Assembly: GCA_963834515.1 (NCBI GenBank)
Contig: CAWICB010000003.1
Location: 620,001-684,000, forward strand
Length of the DNA stretch: 64,000 nt
Reading direction: 5' to 3'
DNA from: RYN-230 sp963834515
GTDB lineage: Bacteria; Actinomycetota; Actinomycetes; Streptosporangiales; Streptosporangiaceae
The notes below the pieces were generated by a model, which made no database searches, was not told where the DNA came from, and saw only the letters and a list, made by a program, of their open reading frames with translations. Shown one piece after another: positions 28,534-36,439 of this stretch. How positions within the stretch are numbered: the stretch's first letter is position 1; every line of letters begins with the position of its first letter. Position numbers and translations under genes: made by a program.

Positions 28534-28575
28534 TGGAGCTAAGGGGACTCGAACCCCTGACCCCCTGCTTGCAAA
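28534..28575 (+). repeat. Attachment-site core copy att1 (tRNA-Ala 3' end)
   Basis: These 42 bases are identical to 40988-41029, the 3' part of tRNA-Ala(TGC) from the discriminator to the anticodon loop. The 5' half of the tRNA is absent, so it is not a tRNA gene. It is flanked by arm motifs 47 bp to the left and 83 bp to the right. Confidence 0.9.
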
Positions 28576-28686
28576 CAACAGGCACCACGTCCACCTGCGT
28601 CCATCCCCGCAGGTCACCGTCCCTGGACGTGCATCCAGGTCCGTGCGGATCCGGGTCTGTTGCGGTACTTCTGTGCTGTACTCCGG
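28576..28686 (+). repeat. Left-end module of unit 3, with arm motif
   Basis: This 110-bp module is shared with 31400-31506 and 34811-34917. It contains short related GCGTCCATCC/CGTGCATCC-type words, possibly further protein-binding sites, and ends in the arm motif at 28659-28681. VapC begins a few bases later, as its truncated copy does at unit 1. Confidence 0.75.
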
Positions 28687-28693
28687 CGAAGGA

Positions 28694-29119
28694 TCAGGGG
28701 ACAGTTCCCCGGGGCACCACCCAGGTCACCAGCTGGCCGGTGACCTGCGCGATGAGCTCATAATCGCTGTCGTAATGGATCACCGTGATGCGTTCCCGCT
28801 CCGCGACAGCAGCGACCAGCAGATCTGGGAAACCAACCGCCCGGACCTGACCGCCGCGCCACAGCGCCGCCTGCACGTCCAGAGCGCGGCGCCAGTCCTC
28901 GTCATGGGTGGGCACCCACTCGTAGCCGGCGTCGCGGTCGGCCCGCAACTCATCGAGTTCTTTGCCGCTCCTAGTCGCCCAGCCCAACTCGAATTCGATC
29001 ACCCCGCAGGTGGCGACCAGCCCGGCCTCGATCATCGGTCCCAGCACCGCAGCGACCGGGCGGTGCCGCAGCCGGGCCAGCGCGCTGGTATCCGCGAGGT
29101 AGCTGGCTACTGCCGCCAT
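28694..29119 (-). CDS. vapC: VapC-type PIN-domain toxin
   Basis: The 141-residue protein is a PIN ribonuclease. YLADTSALARL (Asp9) supplies the first acidic residue, VIEFELGWAT (Glu43 region) the second, and AVGFPDLLVAAVAERER (Asp98 region) the third. IHYDSDYELIA near the C-terminus is the usual last acidic cluster. Such toxins cut specific RNAs, often tRNA, to stop growth. It overlaps the end of vapB by 13 bases, the common antitoxin-toxin order. It lies directly at the left end of integration unit 3, so it may help retain the unit. A truncated copy lies at 18014. Confidence 0.92.
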   Translation of the reverse strand: MAAVASYLADTSALARLRHRPVAAVLGPMIEAGLVATCGVIEFELGWATRSGKELDELRADRDAGYEWVPTHDEDWRRALDVQAALWRGGQVRAVGFPDLLVAAVAERERITVIHYDSDYELIAQVTGQLVTWVVPRGTVP

Positions 29120-29316
29120 GCCCCGCGCATCACTTCCTCGTCCTCCAGGTCCGGCAGGCCACCGGACTCCAGCCGCTGCAGGTCCCGCCGCCGGGCCGCC
29201 AGTGCCGCCACTTCACGCAAGGCCGCATTCACGGTGTCCTTCTTCGTCTCCGTGTGCAGCACCTCCTGAGCTGCTGCGAGATACTGCTCATCCACGTCGA
29301 TCAAGGTCTTCGCCAT
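29107..29316 (-). CDS. vapB: VapB-type antitoxin
   Basis: The 69-residue protein reads MAKTLIDVDEQYLAAAQEVL, then TKKDTVNAALREVAAL: a ribbon-helix-helix DNA-binding half typical of VapB antitoxins paired with PIN toxins. An acidic toxin-neutralising tail follows (LPDLEDEEVMRGAWRQ). ATG 29316 has AGGAGG five bases upstream, better than the in-frame GTG at 29322. The pair is expected to repress its own promoter, in the 300-base gap upstream. Confidence 0.9.
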   Translation of the reverse strand: MAKTLIDVDEQYLAAAQEVLHTETKKDTVNAALREVAALAARRRDLQRLESGGLPDLEDEEVMRGAWRQ

Positions 29317-29628
29317 CTCCACCTCCTCCGCCTAGTATATCCATAGAGACGAATCGTAGATATATCGCTGGGCTTCGTCCGGCTGGATGACGCCCAGGCA
29401 CCGCTGCCCTCAAACGCGGCAGAAGCCGGGGTCCCAGACGAGGCCAACCCCGACACACAACGTGACCGGCCACCGAAATGTAATGCGCACCCTGCCGCCG
29501 TTCTGGGTGGGAGACCGATTCGGGGCTGGCCGTCGTCCGCCCCGGCCCTGGACCGAATCCGGGAAAGGCTGCCACCGCGCCGACCTGCAGCTCTCTATCG
29601 ACCACCAATTCGAACCAAGGAGACCCAC
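29317..29628. other. Divergent intergenic region, vapBC and epoxide hydrolase
   Basis: This 310-base region carries no supported gene. It separates two divergent units and should hold the vapBC promoter and operator near 29330-29360, an A/T-richer patch (CTAGTATATCCATAGAGACG), and the epoxide hydrolase promoter. Confidence 0.4.
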
Positions 29629-30846
29629 ATGTCTTCGAATGACAGCATTCGCCCCTTCCAGATCGACATCCCGGAGGAGTCGCTCCAAGAGCTCCGCCGC
29701 CGTGTGGCGGTGCCCCGCTGGCCCGACCGTGAGACCGTCAGCGATCGCAGCCAGGGTGCGCAGCTGGCGAAGGTACAGGAGCTCGTCAACTACTGGGCCA
29801 CTGATTATGACTGGCGCAAGCTCGAGGCCAAGTTGAATGCGCTCCCCCAGTTCATCACGGAGATCGACGGGCTCGATATCCATTTCTTCCACGTCCGCTC
29901 GCCGCATGCGAACGCGCTGCCGCTGATCATGACCCACGGCTGGCCGGGCTCGTTCCTCGAGTTCGTGAAGGTGATTGGGCCGCTAAGCGATCCCGAGTCC
30001 CATGGAGCTCGCGTGGAGGACGCGTTCGATCTCGTCGTGCCCTCAATGCCCGGTTTCGGCTTCTCAGCCAGGCCGCAGGCGACGGGCTGGAATCCCGATC
30101 GCATCGCCGGCGCTTGGATTGAGCTGATGAGGCGAGTGGGCTACGGGCGCTACGTCTCCCAGGGTGGCGACTGGGGTGCGGTCGTCGCGGACGTGATGGG
30201 CCGCCAGGCGCCGGGGGGTCTCTTGGGTATCCACGTCACCACGTTGCTCGGCGCGATCGAACGGCCACCAACGCCGAACATGCAAACGGCCGTGCCTCCC
30301 GAGGTCGCGAACGCGCTGAAGAACGGTGAACCGGCCCCAGCGGGCCTGTCGGCCGAGGAAACGATCGCCTATGAAGCGTCCAAAAACTTTGCCACGAGCG
30401 GCTCAGGCTTTCGGGCGATAAATAGCACGCGCCCGCAAACGATCGGCTACTCGCTCGCGGACTCGCCGGTCGGCTTGGCCGCTTGGTTTTACGAGAAGTT
30501 CGCGGAATGGACCGACACGGACGGCGAACCCGAGCGTGCGCTCACGAAAGATGAGATGCTCGACGACATCACGCTTTACTGGCTTACGAACACAGCGGCG
30601 TCCTCGGCTCGCCTGTACTGGGAGGACAGCGCCCACAAAACCAAGGTCGGCGGCGAAGTCTCGATCCCTGCGGCCGTGAGTAGGTTCCCAAAAGAGATAA
30701 TCCCCCTACCGCGCAGCTGGGCCGAGCGCGCCTACCCCAACCTCGTGTACTTCAACAAACTCGAGAAGGGCGGTCACTTCGCCGCCTGGGAACAACCCGA
30801 ACTCTTTGCGGGCGAGATGCGAGCGGCGTTCAGGTCACTGCGCTGA
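29629..30846 (+). CDS. Epoxide hydrolase (EHN plus alpha/beta-hydrolase)
   Basis: The 405-residue protein has an N-terminal EHN domain (IRPFQIDIPEESLQELRRRV, then WATDYDWRKLEAKLN) and an alpha/beta-hydrolase core. HGWPGSFLEF (about residues 103-112) forms the oxyanion loop, GGDWGAVVAD (near 183) supplies the nucleophile Asp, and GGHFAAWEQP near the C-terminus is the catalytic His. It would open epoxides to diols and matches microsomal-type bacterial enzymes. AAGGAGACCCAC precedes the ATG. Third-position GC is lower than in its neighbours (for example several AAA and ACG codons), consistent with recent transfer inside unit 3. Confidence 0.92.
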   Translation: MSSNDSIRPFQIDIPEESLQELRRRVAVPRWPDRETVSDRSQGAQLAKVQELVNYWATDYDWRKLEAKLNALPQFITEIDGLDIHFFHVRSPHANALPLIMTHGWPGSFLEFVKVIGPLSDPESHGARVEDAFDLVVPSMPGFGFSARPQATGWNPDRIAGAWIELMRRVGYGRYVSQGGDWGAVVADVMGRQAPGGLLGIHVTTLLGAIERPPTPNMQTAVPPEVANALKNGEPAPAGLSAEETIAYEASKNFATSGSGFRAINSTRPQTIGYSLADSPVGLAAWFYEKFAEWTDTDGEPERALTKDEMLDDITLYWLTNTAASSARLYWEDSAHKTKVGGEVSIPAAVSRFPKEIIPLPRSWAERAYPNLVYFNKLEKGGHFAAWEQPELFAGEMRAAFRSLR

Positions 30847-31037
30847 CCGGTACACATCGGCTTCAGTCAGGTCGCATCGAAGAATCAAGCAACCACCGCA
30901 GTGAAAGCCACAGCCAGCGTCAGGCGGCGGATCCACCTCCAGTGCTCTTCCGCGCGCCACGGTCGAAGAAGACCAATAGGCAAGCAAATAGTCGGCGATA
31001 CGCCCCAAGTCGGGCATGACGTCATGCGAGAAAGCTA

Positions 31038-31357
31038 ACCGTTGGTGACATGAATTACCTGGGATGTCGCACTAGGTTGATCCGCTGTATGAGCGGCAAG
31101 AGCTAGTCCTGAAACGACAGATTCACGGCGCTGCTCGCTGGCCGCCCGACAGCCTGGGCGGAGCCCACTAAGCACATTCTTCCTGCTCAGCCGCCCGGAG
31201 CTTGGACAAGACCTGGACACTGAACGCCTCAAGCCACTCCCGTTCAGGACAGCGGGGGCCGGTCTCGAACGCACGTGCGGCATCTCACCCGAATACGGTT
31301 GCAGTGCTTTGCTGCTGTACTCTGGGGCCCAGCTGTTCGAATTTTGCTTCTGACCTG
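31038..31357 (+). repeat. Right-end repeat (type B) of unit 3, with arm motif
   Basis: It starts with the type B block GGTGACATGAATTACCTGGG shared with 20886. It then has the common TGTATGAGCGGCAAGAG, CAGATTCA and TTCTTCCTGCTCAGCCGCCC blocks and a divergent arm motif at 31298-31320. Only 37 bases lie between that motif and the core, ten fewer than at the other three sites. Confidence 0.75.
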
Positions 31358-31399
31358 TGGAGCTAAGGGGACTCGAACCCCTGACCCCCTGCTTGCAAA
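31358..31399 (+). repeat. Attachment-site core copy att2 (tRNA-Ala 3' end)
   Basis: These 42 bases are identical to the tRNA-Ala 3' region at 40988-41029. The copy is followed by a left-end module and an arm motif starting exactly 83 bases after the core. Confidence 0.9.
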
Positions 31400-31506
31400 C
31401 AACAGGCAGCCAGTCCCCACGTGTGTATCAGCGCAGGCCAGCGTCCATGCCGGTATCTGCTAGTCCGCTGAGGTCCGAGCCTGTTGCGGTACTTCTGTGC
31501 TGTACT
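31400..31506 (+). repeat. Left-end module of unit 4, with arm motif
   Basis: This is the most diverged of the three left-end modules. It keeps a GCGTCCATG-type word, and the arm motif at 31483-31505 (GTTGCGGTACTTCTG followed by TGCTGTAC) lies at the conserved 83-bp distance from the core. Confidence 0.7.
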
Positions 31507-31854
31507 TTCCACCGGTCCGAGGCCTGGCCAGATCGCTTGCCCGGTTACCCGGCAGGCCACCGTCTGAGCACCCGGATCCTCCACCGAGACCCGATCTGGT
31601 CATGCCCGGCGTTGTGGAGCAGGGCGCCCAGGGTTGGCAAGAGATGATCAGGCCGCATCCCGGCTGGCCCGGCCGGAGCGGGATGGCCGGTGGAATGCCG
31701 TGTCCGGTCATGGCCCGGTGCAGGCCATCGCGGCCGCGGCTGCGATTATTTGCAGGATGGTGCCGGTCTCAATCTAATGCCGTGACCCGTGCCGCTGACC
31801 GCGCCGGGAGGCACCCAGCCGGCCTGGTACACAGTGAAAGCAGGTGTGACGCGC
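31507..31854. other. Gap at the left end of unit 4
   Basis: No gene is supported in these 350 bases. The synthetase frame is open from 31789, but the 22 extra codons lack a ribosome-binding site. Confidence 0.4.
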
Positions 31855-33354
31855 GTGACCCCCTGGGATCCCGAGTCCCTGCTTGCTATCTTGCGGGAAG
31901 GCAGCACGGGGCCCGCCCTGATCTGCCCCGACGACGGCTCCGTCGTCTCCCATGCCGAACTCGCCAGTTCTGTGCACCAGCTGGCCTCCGTGCTGGCGGG
32001 CCTGGGCGTGGCTCATGGCGACAGGGTAGCCATCGTGCTGCCGAACGGCCCTGAATTCGTCGAGCTGGTGCTGGCCGTGACGGCGCTGGGTGCGGTCGCG
32101 GCTCCGCTGAACCCGCGCTACAGAGAGGCGGAATATGCCTTTTGCCTCTCTGATCTGATGCCCAGCCTGCTGCTTGTCCAGGCAGGCCAGGGAGTGGACG
32201 CTCGGCAGGCGGCCGGCGAGCGGACGGTTGTGGATGTCGTGCCGCAGCACCTTGGTCCACCGGAGCTGTCGGTCCCCCGTGCCGGGGCCCCGGCACCGCG
32301 GGCATTCACTGTGGGCTCGCCGGAGGACGTGGCCATGTTGCTGCACACTAGTGGCACGACCAGGCGGCCCAAGCAGGTACCGCTGCTGCAGCGCAACCTG
32401 ATGGCCTCGGTCCGGGCGATCGGCGCGCACTACCGGCTCACCGAGGGGGACGTCTCCTACTGCGCGATGCCGCTGTTTCATGTCCACGGACTGATCGCCT
32501 CCGTCCTGGCGCAGCTTGCCGCGGGCGGGGTGGTGGTCACCCCGCGCCGGCTCACCCCGCGGCGGTACTGGCAGCAGGTGGCCGACTGCGGCGTTACCTG
32601 GATCTCCGCCAGTCCCACCATCCATCAGGAACTGGTTGAGCACGGCACAGCACCGGCCCAGTCGGTCCGTTTCGTGCGTTCCTGCAGTTCGGCGCTGTCC
32701 CCCGGCGTGATGAAGCGGCTGGAGGACATCTACGAGGCGCCGGTCCTGGAGGCCTACGGCATGACCGAGGCGAGCCATCAGATGACCTCCAATCCGTTGC
32801 CACCGCGGCCGCGCCGCCCTGGGTCGGTCGGCGTCCCGGCCGGCGCCGAGATACGCATCGTGGATGACGCCGGGCGGATCCTGCCTGCCGGGCGCGCGGG
32901 TGAGGTCGCAATCCGGGGCCCGGGTGTGACGCCCGGATACCTGAACGATCCAGAAACCAACGCCGAGGCCTTCGTGGACGGCTGGCTCCGCACCGGGGAT
33001 CGCGGCGTGCTGGAGGACGGGTACCTGCGCCTGGAGGGCCGGATCAAGGAACTGATCATCCGCGGCGGGGAGAACATCTCCCCAGCCGAGGTCGAGGCCG
33101 TGCTGAAGGAGCAACCAGCCGTGGCCGACGCCGTGTGCTTCGGGATCGACGACGAGAAATATGGCCAGGTGGTCGGCGCTGCCGTTGTCCTGCGCGCGGA
33201 GGCCAGCAGCGCGGAGCTGCGCGACAGGTGCCGGGAGTCGCTGGCAGACTACAAAGTGCCCAAGGTCATTCATGTCGTGGGCGAGATCCCGCGCACGGCC
33301 ACCGGCAAGCCGCAGCGCATCCAGCTCGCAGCCCAGCTGCGAGACCAGCCATGA
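31855..33354 (+). CDS. Oxalyl-CoA synthetase-like acyl-CoA ligase (AMP-binding)
   Basis: This ANL-family enzyme of about 499 residues would activate a carboxylate with ATP and CoA in the cytosol. LHTSGTTRRPKQVPL (near residue 163) is the phosphate loop, AYGMTEASHQM (about 301-311) the adenylate motif, and WLRTGDRG (near 377) and IKELIIRGGENISPAEVE (about 394-411) mark the mobile domain. PRTATGKPQR near the end has the catalytic Lys. The stretch SSALSPGVMKRLEDIYEAPV and MTEASHQMTSNPLPPRPRRP closely recalls plant and fungal oxalate-CoA ligases (AAE3-like). I start at GTG 31855; GTG 31789 is the alternative. The next gene overlaps by four bases. Confidence 0.8.
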   Translation: MTPWDPESLLAILREGSTGPALICPDDGSVVSHAELASSVHQLASVLAGLGVAHGDRVAIVLPNGPEFVELVLAVTALGAVAAPLNPRYREAEYAFCLSDLMPSLLLVQAGQGVDARQAAGERTVVDVVPQHLGPPELSVPRAGAPAPRAFTVGSPEDVAMLLHTSGTTRRPKQVPLLQRNLMASVRAIGAHYRLTEGDVSYCAMPLFHVHGLIASVLAQLAAGGVVVTPRRLTPRRYWQQVADCGVTWISASPTIHQELVEHGTAPAQSVRFVRSCSSALSPGVMKRLEDIYEAPVLEAYGMTEASHQMTSNPLPPRPRRPGSVGVPAGAEIRIVDDAGRILPAGRAGEVAIRGPGVTPGYLNDPETNAEAFVDGWLRTGDRGVLEDGYLRLEGRIKELIIRGGENISPAEVEAVLKEQPAVADAVCFGIDDEKYGQVVGAAVVLRAEASSAELRDRCRESLADYKVPKVIHVVGEIPRTATGKPQRIQLAAQLRDQP

Positions 33355-34334
33355 GACTGGCCGTGGTCGGCGCCGGGGCGATCGGCGGGTACGTGGGCGC
33401 CTGCCTCGCCCGCGGCGGCTGCGAGGTCACCCTGATCGCCCGCCGCGCCCACCTGGAGGCGATACGGGACCACGGCATCCGGGTCCTCGGCGCCGATGGC
33501 AACTTCCTGGTCCATCCGCGCGCCACCGACGACATCGGCGCGGTCACCGATGCCGATGTCGTGTTCCTGGGGCTCAAGGCCTACAGCCTGCCAGAGGTCG
33601 CTGATGCGCTGCACCACGCGCTCCGTCCGGGGGTACCGGTGATCGCCGGGCAGAACGGGATCCCGTGGTGGTACTTCCAGCGCCAGCCAGGCCCATACCC
33701 CGACCTGGTCGTCGAGAGCGTCGACCCCGGGGGCATCATCACCCAGGCGATTGACCCGGCCAGCGTGATCGGCTGCGTCGTCTACTGCGCGGCCGAGATC
33801 ACCGAGCCGGGTGTCATCCGGCACGTGGAAGGGAAGCGGTTTTCTCTCGGCGAACCCGACGCGACGGTGAGCGACCGGTGCCGTGCGATATCCCGGGCCT
33901 TCCACGCCGGCGGCCTGCGAGCCCCGGTAGCCCCCCGGCTGCGCGAACAGATCTGGCTCAAGATGATCGGGAACGCGTCACTGAACCCGGTTACGGCGCT
34001 GCTCGGGGCGACGCTCGGGCAGCTGGGACAGTCCCCGGCAGCGCTGCGACTGGTACACGAGATGATGCAGGAATGCGCCGCCGTCGCGACGGCTCTGGGC
34101 ATACAGCTTCCGATCACGATCGAGCGGCGCCTGGAGGCCGCCGTTGAAGTGGGCGAGCACCGGACCTCAATGCTGCAGGACCGGCTGGCCGGCAAGCCCC
34201 TGGAACTGGACTGCCTGACCGGCGCACTCATCGAGATCGCCGAGCGGGCCGGTGTCGATGTCCCCCAGACCCGCGCAATGCACGATCTTCTCACCGCCCT
34301 CTCGCAGCTCGGCGACCTGTGGATCAAACCATGA
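33351..34334 (+). CDS. Ketopantoate reductase (ApbA/PanE) family protein
   Basis: The 327-residue NADP-dependent reductase has the N-terminal Rossmann motif LAVVGAGAIGGYVGACLARG (residues 3-22). AYSLPEV (Lys72 just before) and GQNGIPWW (about 98-105) follow. The C-terminal helical domain carries the catalytic-Lys segment (IWLKMIGNASLNPVTALLGA) and the Glu/Ser region near EHRTSMLQDRLAG, then LDCLTGALIEIAERAGV. Its ATG overlaps the ligase TGA (ATGA), so the two are co-translated. PanE-like proteins outside pantothenate operons often reduce other 2-keto acids. Pairing with an oxalyl-CoA-type ligase suggests a short organic-acid pathway, which is inference. Confidence 0.88.
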   Translation: MRLAVVGAGAIGGYVGACLARGGCEVTLIARRAHLEAIRDHGIRVLGADGNFLVHPRATDDIGAVTDADVVFLGLKAYSLPEVADALHHALRPGVPVIAGQNGIPWWYFQRQPGPYPDLVVESVDPGGIITQAIDPASVIGCVVYCAAEITEPGVIRHVEGKRFSLGEPDATVSDRCRAISRAFHAGGLRAPVAPRLREQIWLKMIGNASLNPVTALLGATLGQLGQSPAALRLVHEMMQECAAVATALGIQLPITIERRLEAAVEVGEHRTSMLQDRLAGKPLELDCLTGALIEIAERAGVDVPQTRAMHDLLTALSQLGDLWIKP

Positions 34335-34450
34335 CCTCACGACCCGACCCGGTGCTCGGTGCAGTCACCTGCGCTCCGGCGTTCTTAGCGGGCAAGAAGA
34401 ACCGCGAGACAAACAAGATCCGTATTACGGATGTCTCCACGGTTCCAGGA

Positions 34451-34549
34451 TTCGTCTCGCAGGGGATCATGCTCGGCAGAGACAATCAGCGCGTCTGGGA
34501 GCCCGGAGAGGTCGGGGGCGTGCAGCGGGCTGATACCGGGGTCAGACCA
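34451..34549 (-). pseudogene. Fragment of an alpha/beta-hydrolase (HSL-type esterase)
   Basis: The minus-strand frame reads SPLHAPDLSGLPDALIVSAE and then HDPLRDE. This is the hallmark segment around the catalytic Asp of hormone-sensitive-lipase-type esterases (normally followed by ayarrLreaG). Nothing recognisable of the gene remains on either side: unrelated sequence follows on one side and the right-end repeat begins on the other. It is debris of an earlier cargo gene. Confidence 0.6.
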
Positions 34550-34563
34550 CCGCGTGTGATCAG

Positions 34564-34768
34564 TGGACTGAGCCCTCCCCAAGGCGTTCTTCCTGCTCAG
34601 CGGCCCGGTACTCGGCCCCAAGACCTAGCATGTGCGCGCCGCCGCCCGCGAGGGCAAGGCCCATCGCGAACGCGTGTGCGGCACCTCAACCGGTCCCGGT
34701 TGCGGTACTTTGCTGCTGTACTTGCCCGAAAATATGGGTTCGTGATTTCGAATTATGCTCTTGACCAG
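34564..34768 (+). repeat. Right-end repeat of unit 4, 5'-truncated, with arm motif
   Basis: Only the core-proximal 205 bases remain: AGGCGTTCTTCCTGCTCAGC, GCCGCCCGCGAGGGCAA, CGAACGCGTGTGCGGCA and the arm motif 34699-34721. The arm then lies 47 bases from the core, as at 28487-28533 and 40941-40987. The upstream type A/B block is missing. Confidence 0.75.
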
Positions 34769-34810
34769 TGGAGCTAAGGGGACTCGAACCCCTGACCCCC
34801 TGCTTGCAAA
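34769..34810 (+). repeat. Attachment-site core copy att3 (tRNA-Ala 3' end)
   Basis: These 42 bases are identical to 40988-41029. The copy is flanked by arm motifs at 47 bp (left) and 83 bp (right). Confidence 0.9.
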
Positions 34811-34917
34811 CAACGGGCAGCACGTCCACCCGCGTCCATCCCCGCAGGTCACCGTCCCGCAGCGTGTATCCGCGTCCCTCCAGATCCGTACCTGTTGCGG
34901 TACTTTCCTGCTGTACT
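34811..34917 (+). repeat. Left-end module of unit 5, with arm motif
   Basis: It is closely similar to 28576-28686 (CACGTCCACCCGCGTCCATC, then CCCCGCAGGTCACCGTCCC) and ends with the arm motif at 34894-34916, 83 bases after the core. Confidence 0.75.
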
Positions 34918-35336
34918 CATCACCCTGGGTCCACGACGGCCAGGCGCCCAGACGCCACTTCGTTGCGCTGCACTGTCGGGAAGCCCGCCAGGCCCATGGT
35001 GGCGGGAACCGAGCTGGCTAGCTAGATCCTGGGACTGCCACAGGACTTGCCCCCACGGTAGCTACGGAGCCTGGGGCTCGCCACCTCTTAATCTTCCCCT
35101 TCTGCCGAAAGTAGTGCGTTGCTCCGACGAATGCTTATGCTCAGCTACGCATACTTACGCGGCTTTTCGTGGCTTGCACAGCCCTTGATTTCCTTCGTCG
35201 TATTTCATAGTGCTCGCGCCGAGTCTGAGCGCCTTCAAGCCGTTCTGATCTGGCGTGCGGTGGCATGCATACATTCGTTTCGGAGTTGTCCGGCACTACG
35301 CCCATCCCGTAACAAATCTTGGGCGCTTGGGGCGGG

Positions 35337-35513
35337 TCAGCAGCCTTCCGGGGTGCATCGTCGGCGCTGGCGGACGTAGCGATAAAGCAGGGCCCAGGTG
35401 CTGACGGCACGCTTGAGGGATATGGCCCGGTAGACCAGGACGGCCGTGACGGCGTGGGGACCGTTGACCCCGGCGGCGATCAGGGCCGCCATCATGGCGA
35501 TTTCCACCGCGCG
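35337..35513 (-). pseudogene. C-terminal remnant of a UPF0104/flippase-like membrane protein
   Basis: The frame ending at 35337 reads RAVEIAMMAALIAAGVNGPH, then AVTAVLVYRAISLKRAVSTW, and a basic tail. This resembles the final two spans of the lysylphosphatidylglycerol-synthase/UPF0104 membrane family (EAAL...aaG...a.avllYRlisfWlP). The rest of the protein is not present in a continuous frame. It is a decayed passenger of unit 5. Confidence 0.45.
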
Positions 35514-35787
35514 ATGCCTGCCGGGGTGGGGCTGAGGCTGGCGACTCCTGCGCCAGCAGTCCAGACGAGGGGGTCTTGCCGGCCGACAGGCCGGTGATGC
35601 CGGCGGCCCGCATAGGTCGCAGTAGCCGCGCCCGCCGTTCTCCGAGCTCAATTCCACGGCCACCGCGACGGCCGCTGCCAGCGTGGCGACGGGCGGCGAG
35701 CAGCGCGCTGGAGGACGCTGGCATCCACCGTCGCAGAGGGGAGCGCCGGGTGATGCTGCGTCTTGCGGGCTTTCGGCGCCTGGGCGG

Positions 35788-36387
35788 TCACGCGCTGGGG
35801 ACAGCGGGCTCGTGGTGGGTGACGCGGCCGGGGTAGCTTTTGGAGAACTTCAGCATGTACAGGCAGATCACGAGGGGGATGGCCAGGCCGAGCAGCAGCT
35901 CGGGCAGGCGGCGGGTGGTGGGCCCGTTGATGGCCGCGGCGGAGACCCGGCAGACGCCCACGGCGAAGATCGCCAGCCCCCACCCGATGCTGAGCACGCG
36001 GTTGATCTTCTTGAAGGTCGGGGATCCCCAGTAGGCCTTCGGGGTGCTTTCCCGGGCGAACTGCTCGGTGAACGGTATGACCGGGACCAGGGCCAGGATG
36101 ATCGTCCCGAGGATGATGCCGACGCCGGCGCCGCCCCAGGTGGCCAGCCACCGGTCGTCGTTCTTGCCCAGGGTGAAGCCGAGGACAGCGATCACGACGA
36201 ACAGCACTAGCGAGCAGGTGTTGAGGATCTTGGGAGGCCAGATGGGGTGGCTGGTCAGGATGGCGATGAGGGCGACGGCCGCCGCGGCCAGTCCGGCCAC
36301 GCCGATGTAGCCGTGCGGCAGGAACCGGGCGAGCACCGAGAAGACGACCAGGGGCAGGAAAGCGAGGATGAGCGTTAGAGGCTTCAT
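35788..36387 (-). CDS. Multi-span membrane protein of unknown function
   Basis: From ATG 36387 (GAAGG upstream) the frame gives 199 residues with about six hydrophobic segments: LTLILAFLPLVVFSVLARFL, GVAGLAAAAVALIAILTS, LVLFVVIAVLGFTLG, GIILGTIILALVPVIPF, LSIGWGLAIFAVGVC and LLLGLAIPLVICLYML. The loop FARESTPKAYWGSPTFKKIN is distinctive and points to a cytosolic or substrate loop. I do not recognise the family. It is in unit 5, convergent with nothing and 52 bases downstream of the LuxR-type gene on the same strand. It could be that regulator's target. Confidence 0.65.
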   Translation of the reverse strand: MKPLTLILAFLPLVVFSVLARFLPHGYIGVAGLAAAAVALIAILTSHPIWPPKILNTCSLVLFVVIAVLGFTLGKNDDRWLATWGGAGVGIILGTIILALVPVIPFTEQFARESTPKAYWGSPTFKKINRVLSIGWGLAIFAVGVCRVSAAAINGPTTRRLPELLLGLAIPLVICLYMLKFSKSYPGRVTHHEPAVPSA

Positions 36388-36439
36388 ACCTTCGAACCTA
36401 GAAACGCCTGGCCGGCGAGACATCAGCCGGATGGCGGAT

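Noticed and set aside
28534..28575. Possible additional tRNA-Ala genes at 28534, 31358 and 34769
   Set aside because: Only the 3' 42 bases match; sequence beyond the anticodon loop does not pair into an anticodon stem, D arm or acceptor 5' half. They are attachment-site copies.
28464..28681. CRISPR-like interpretation of the repeated motifs in 18-41 kb
   Set aside because: Repeats are kilobases apart, vary in length and flank tRNA cores; there is no regular repeat-spacer structure and no cas gene.
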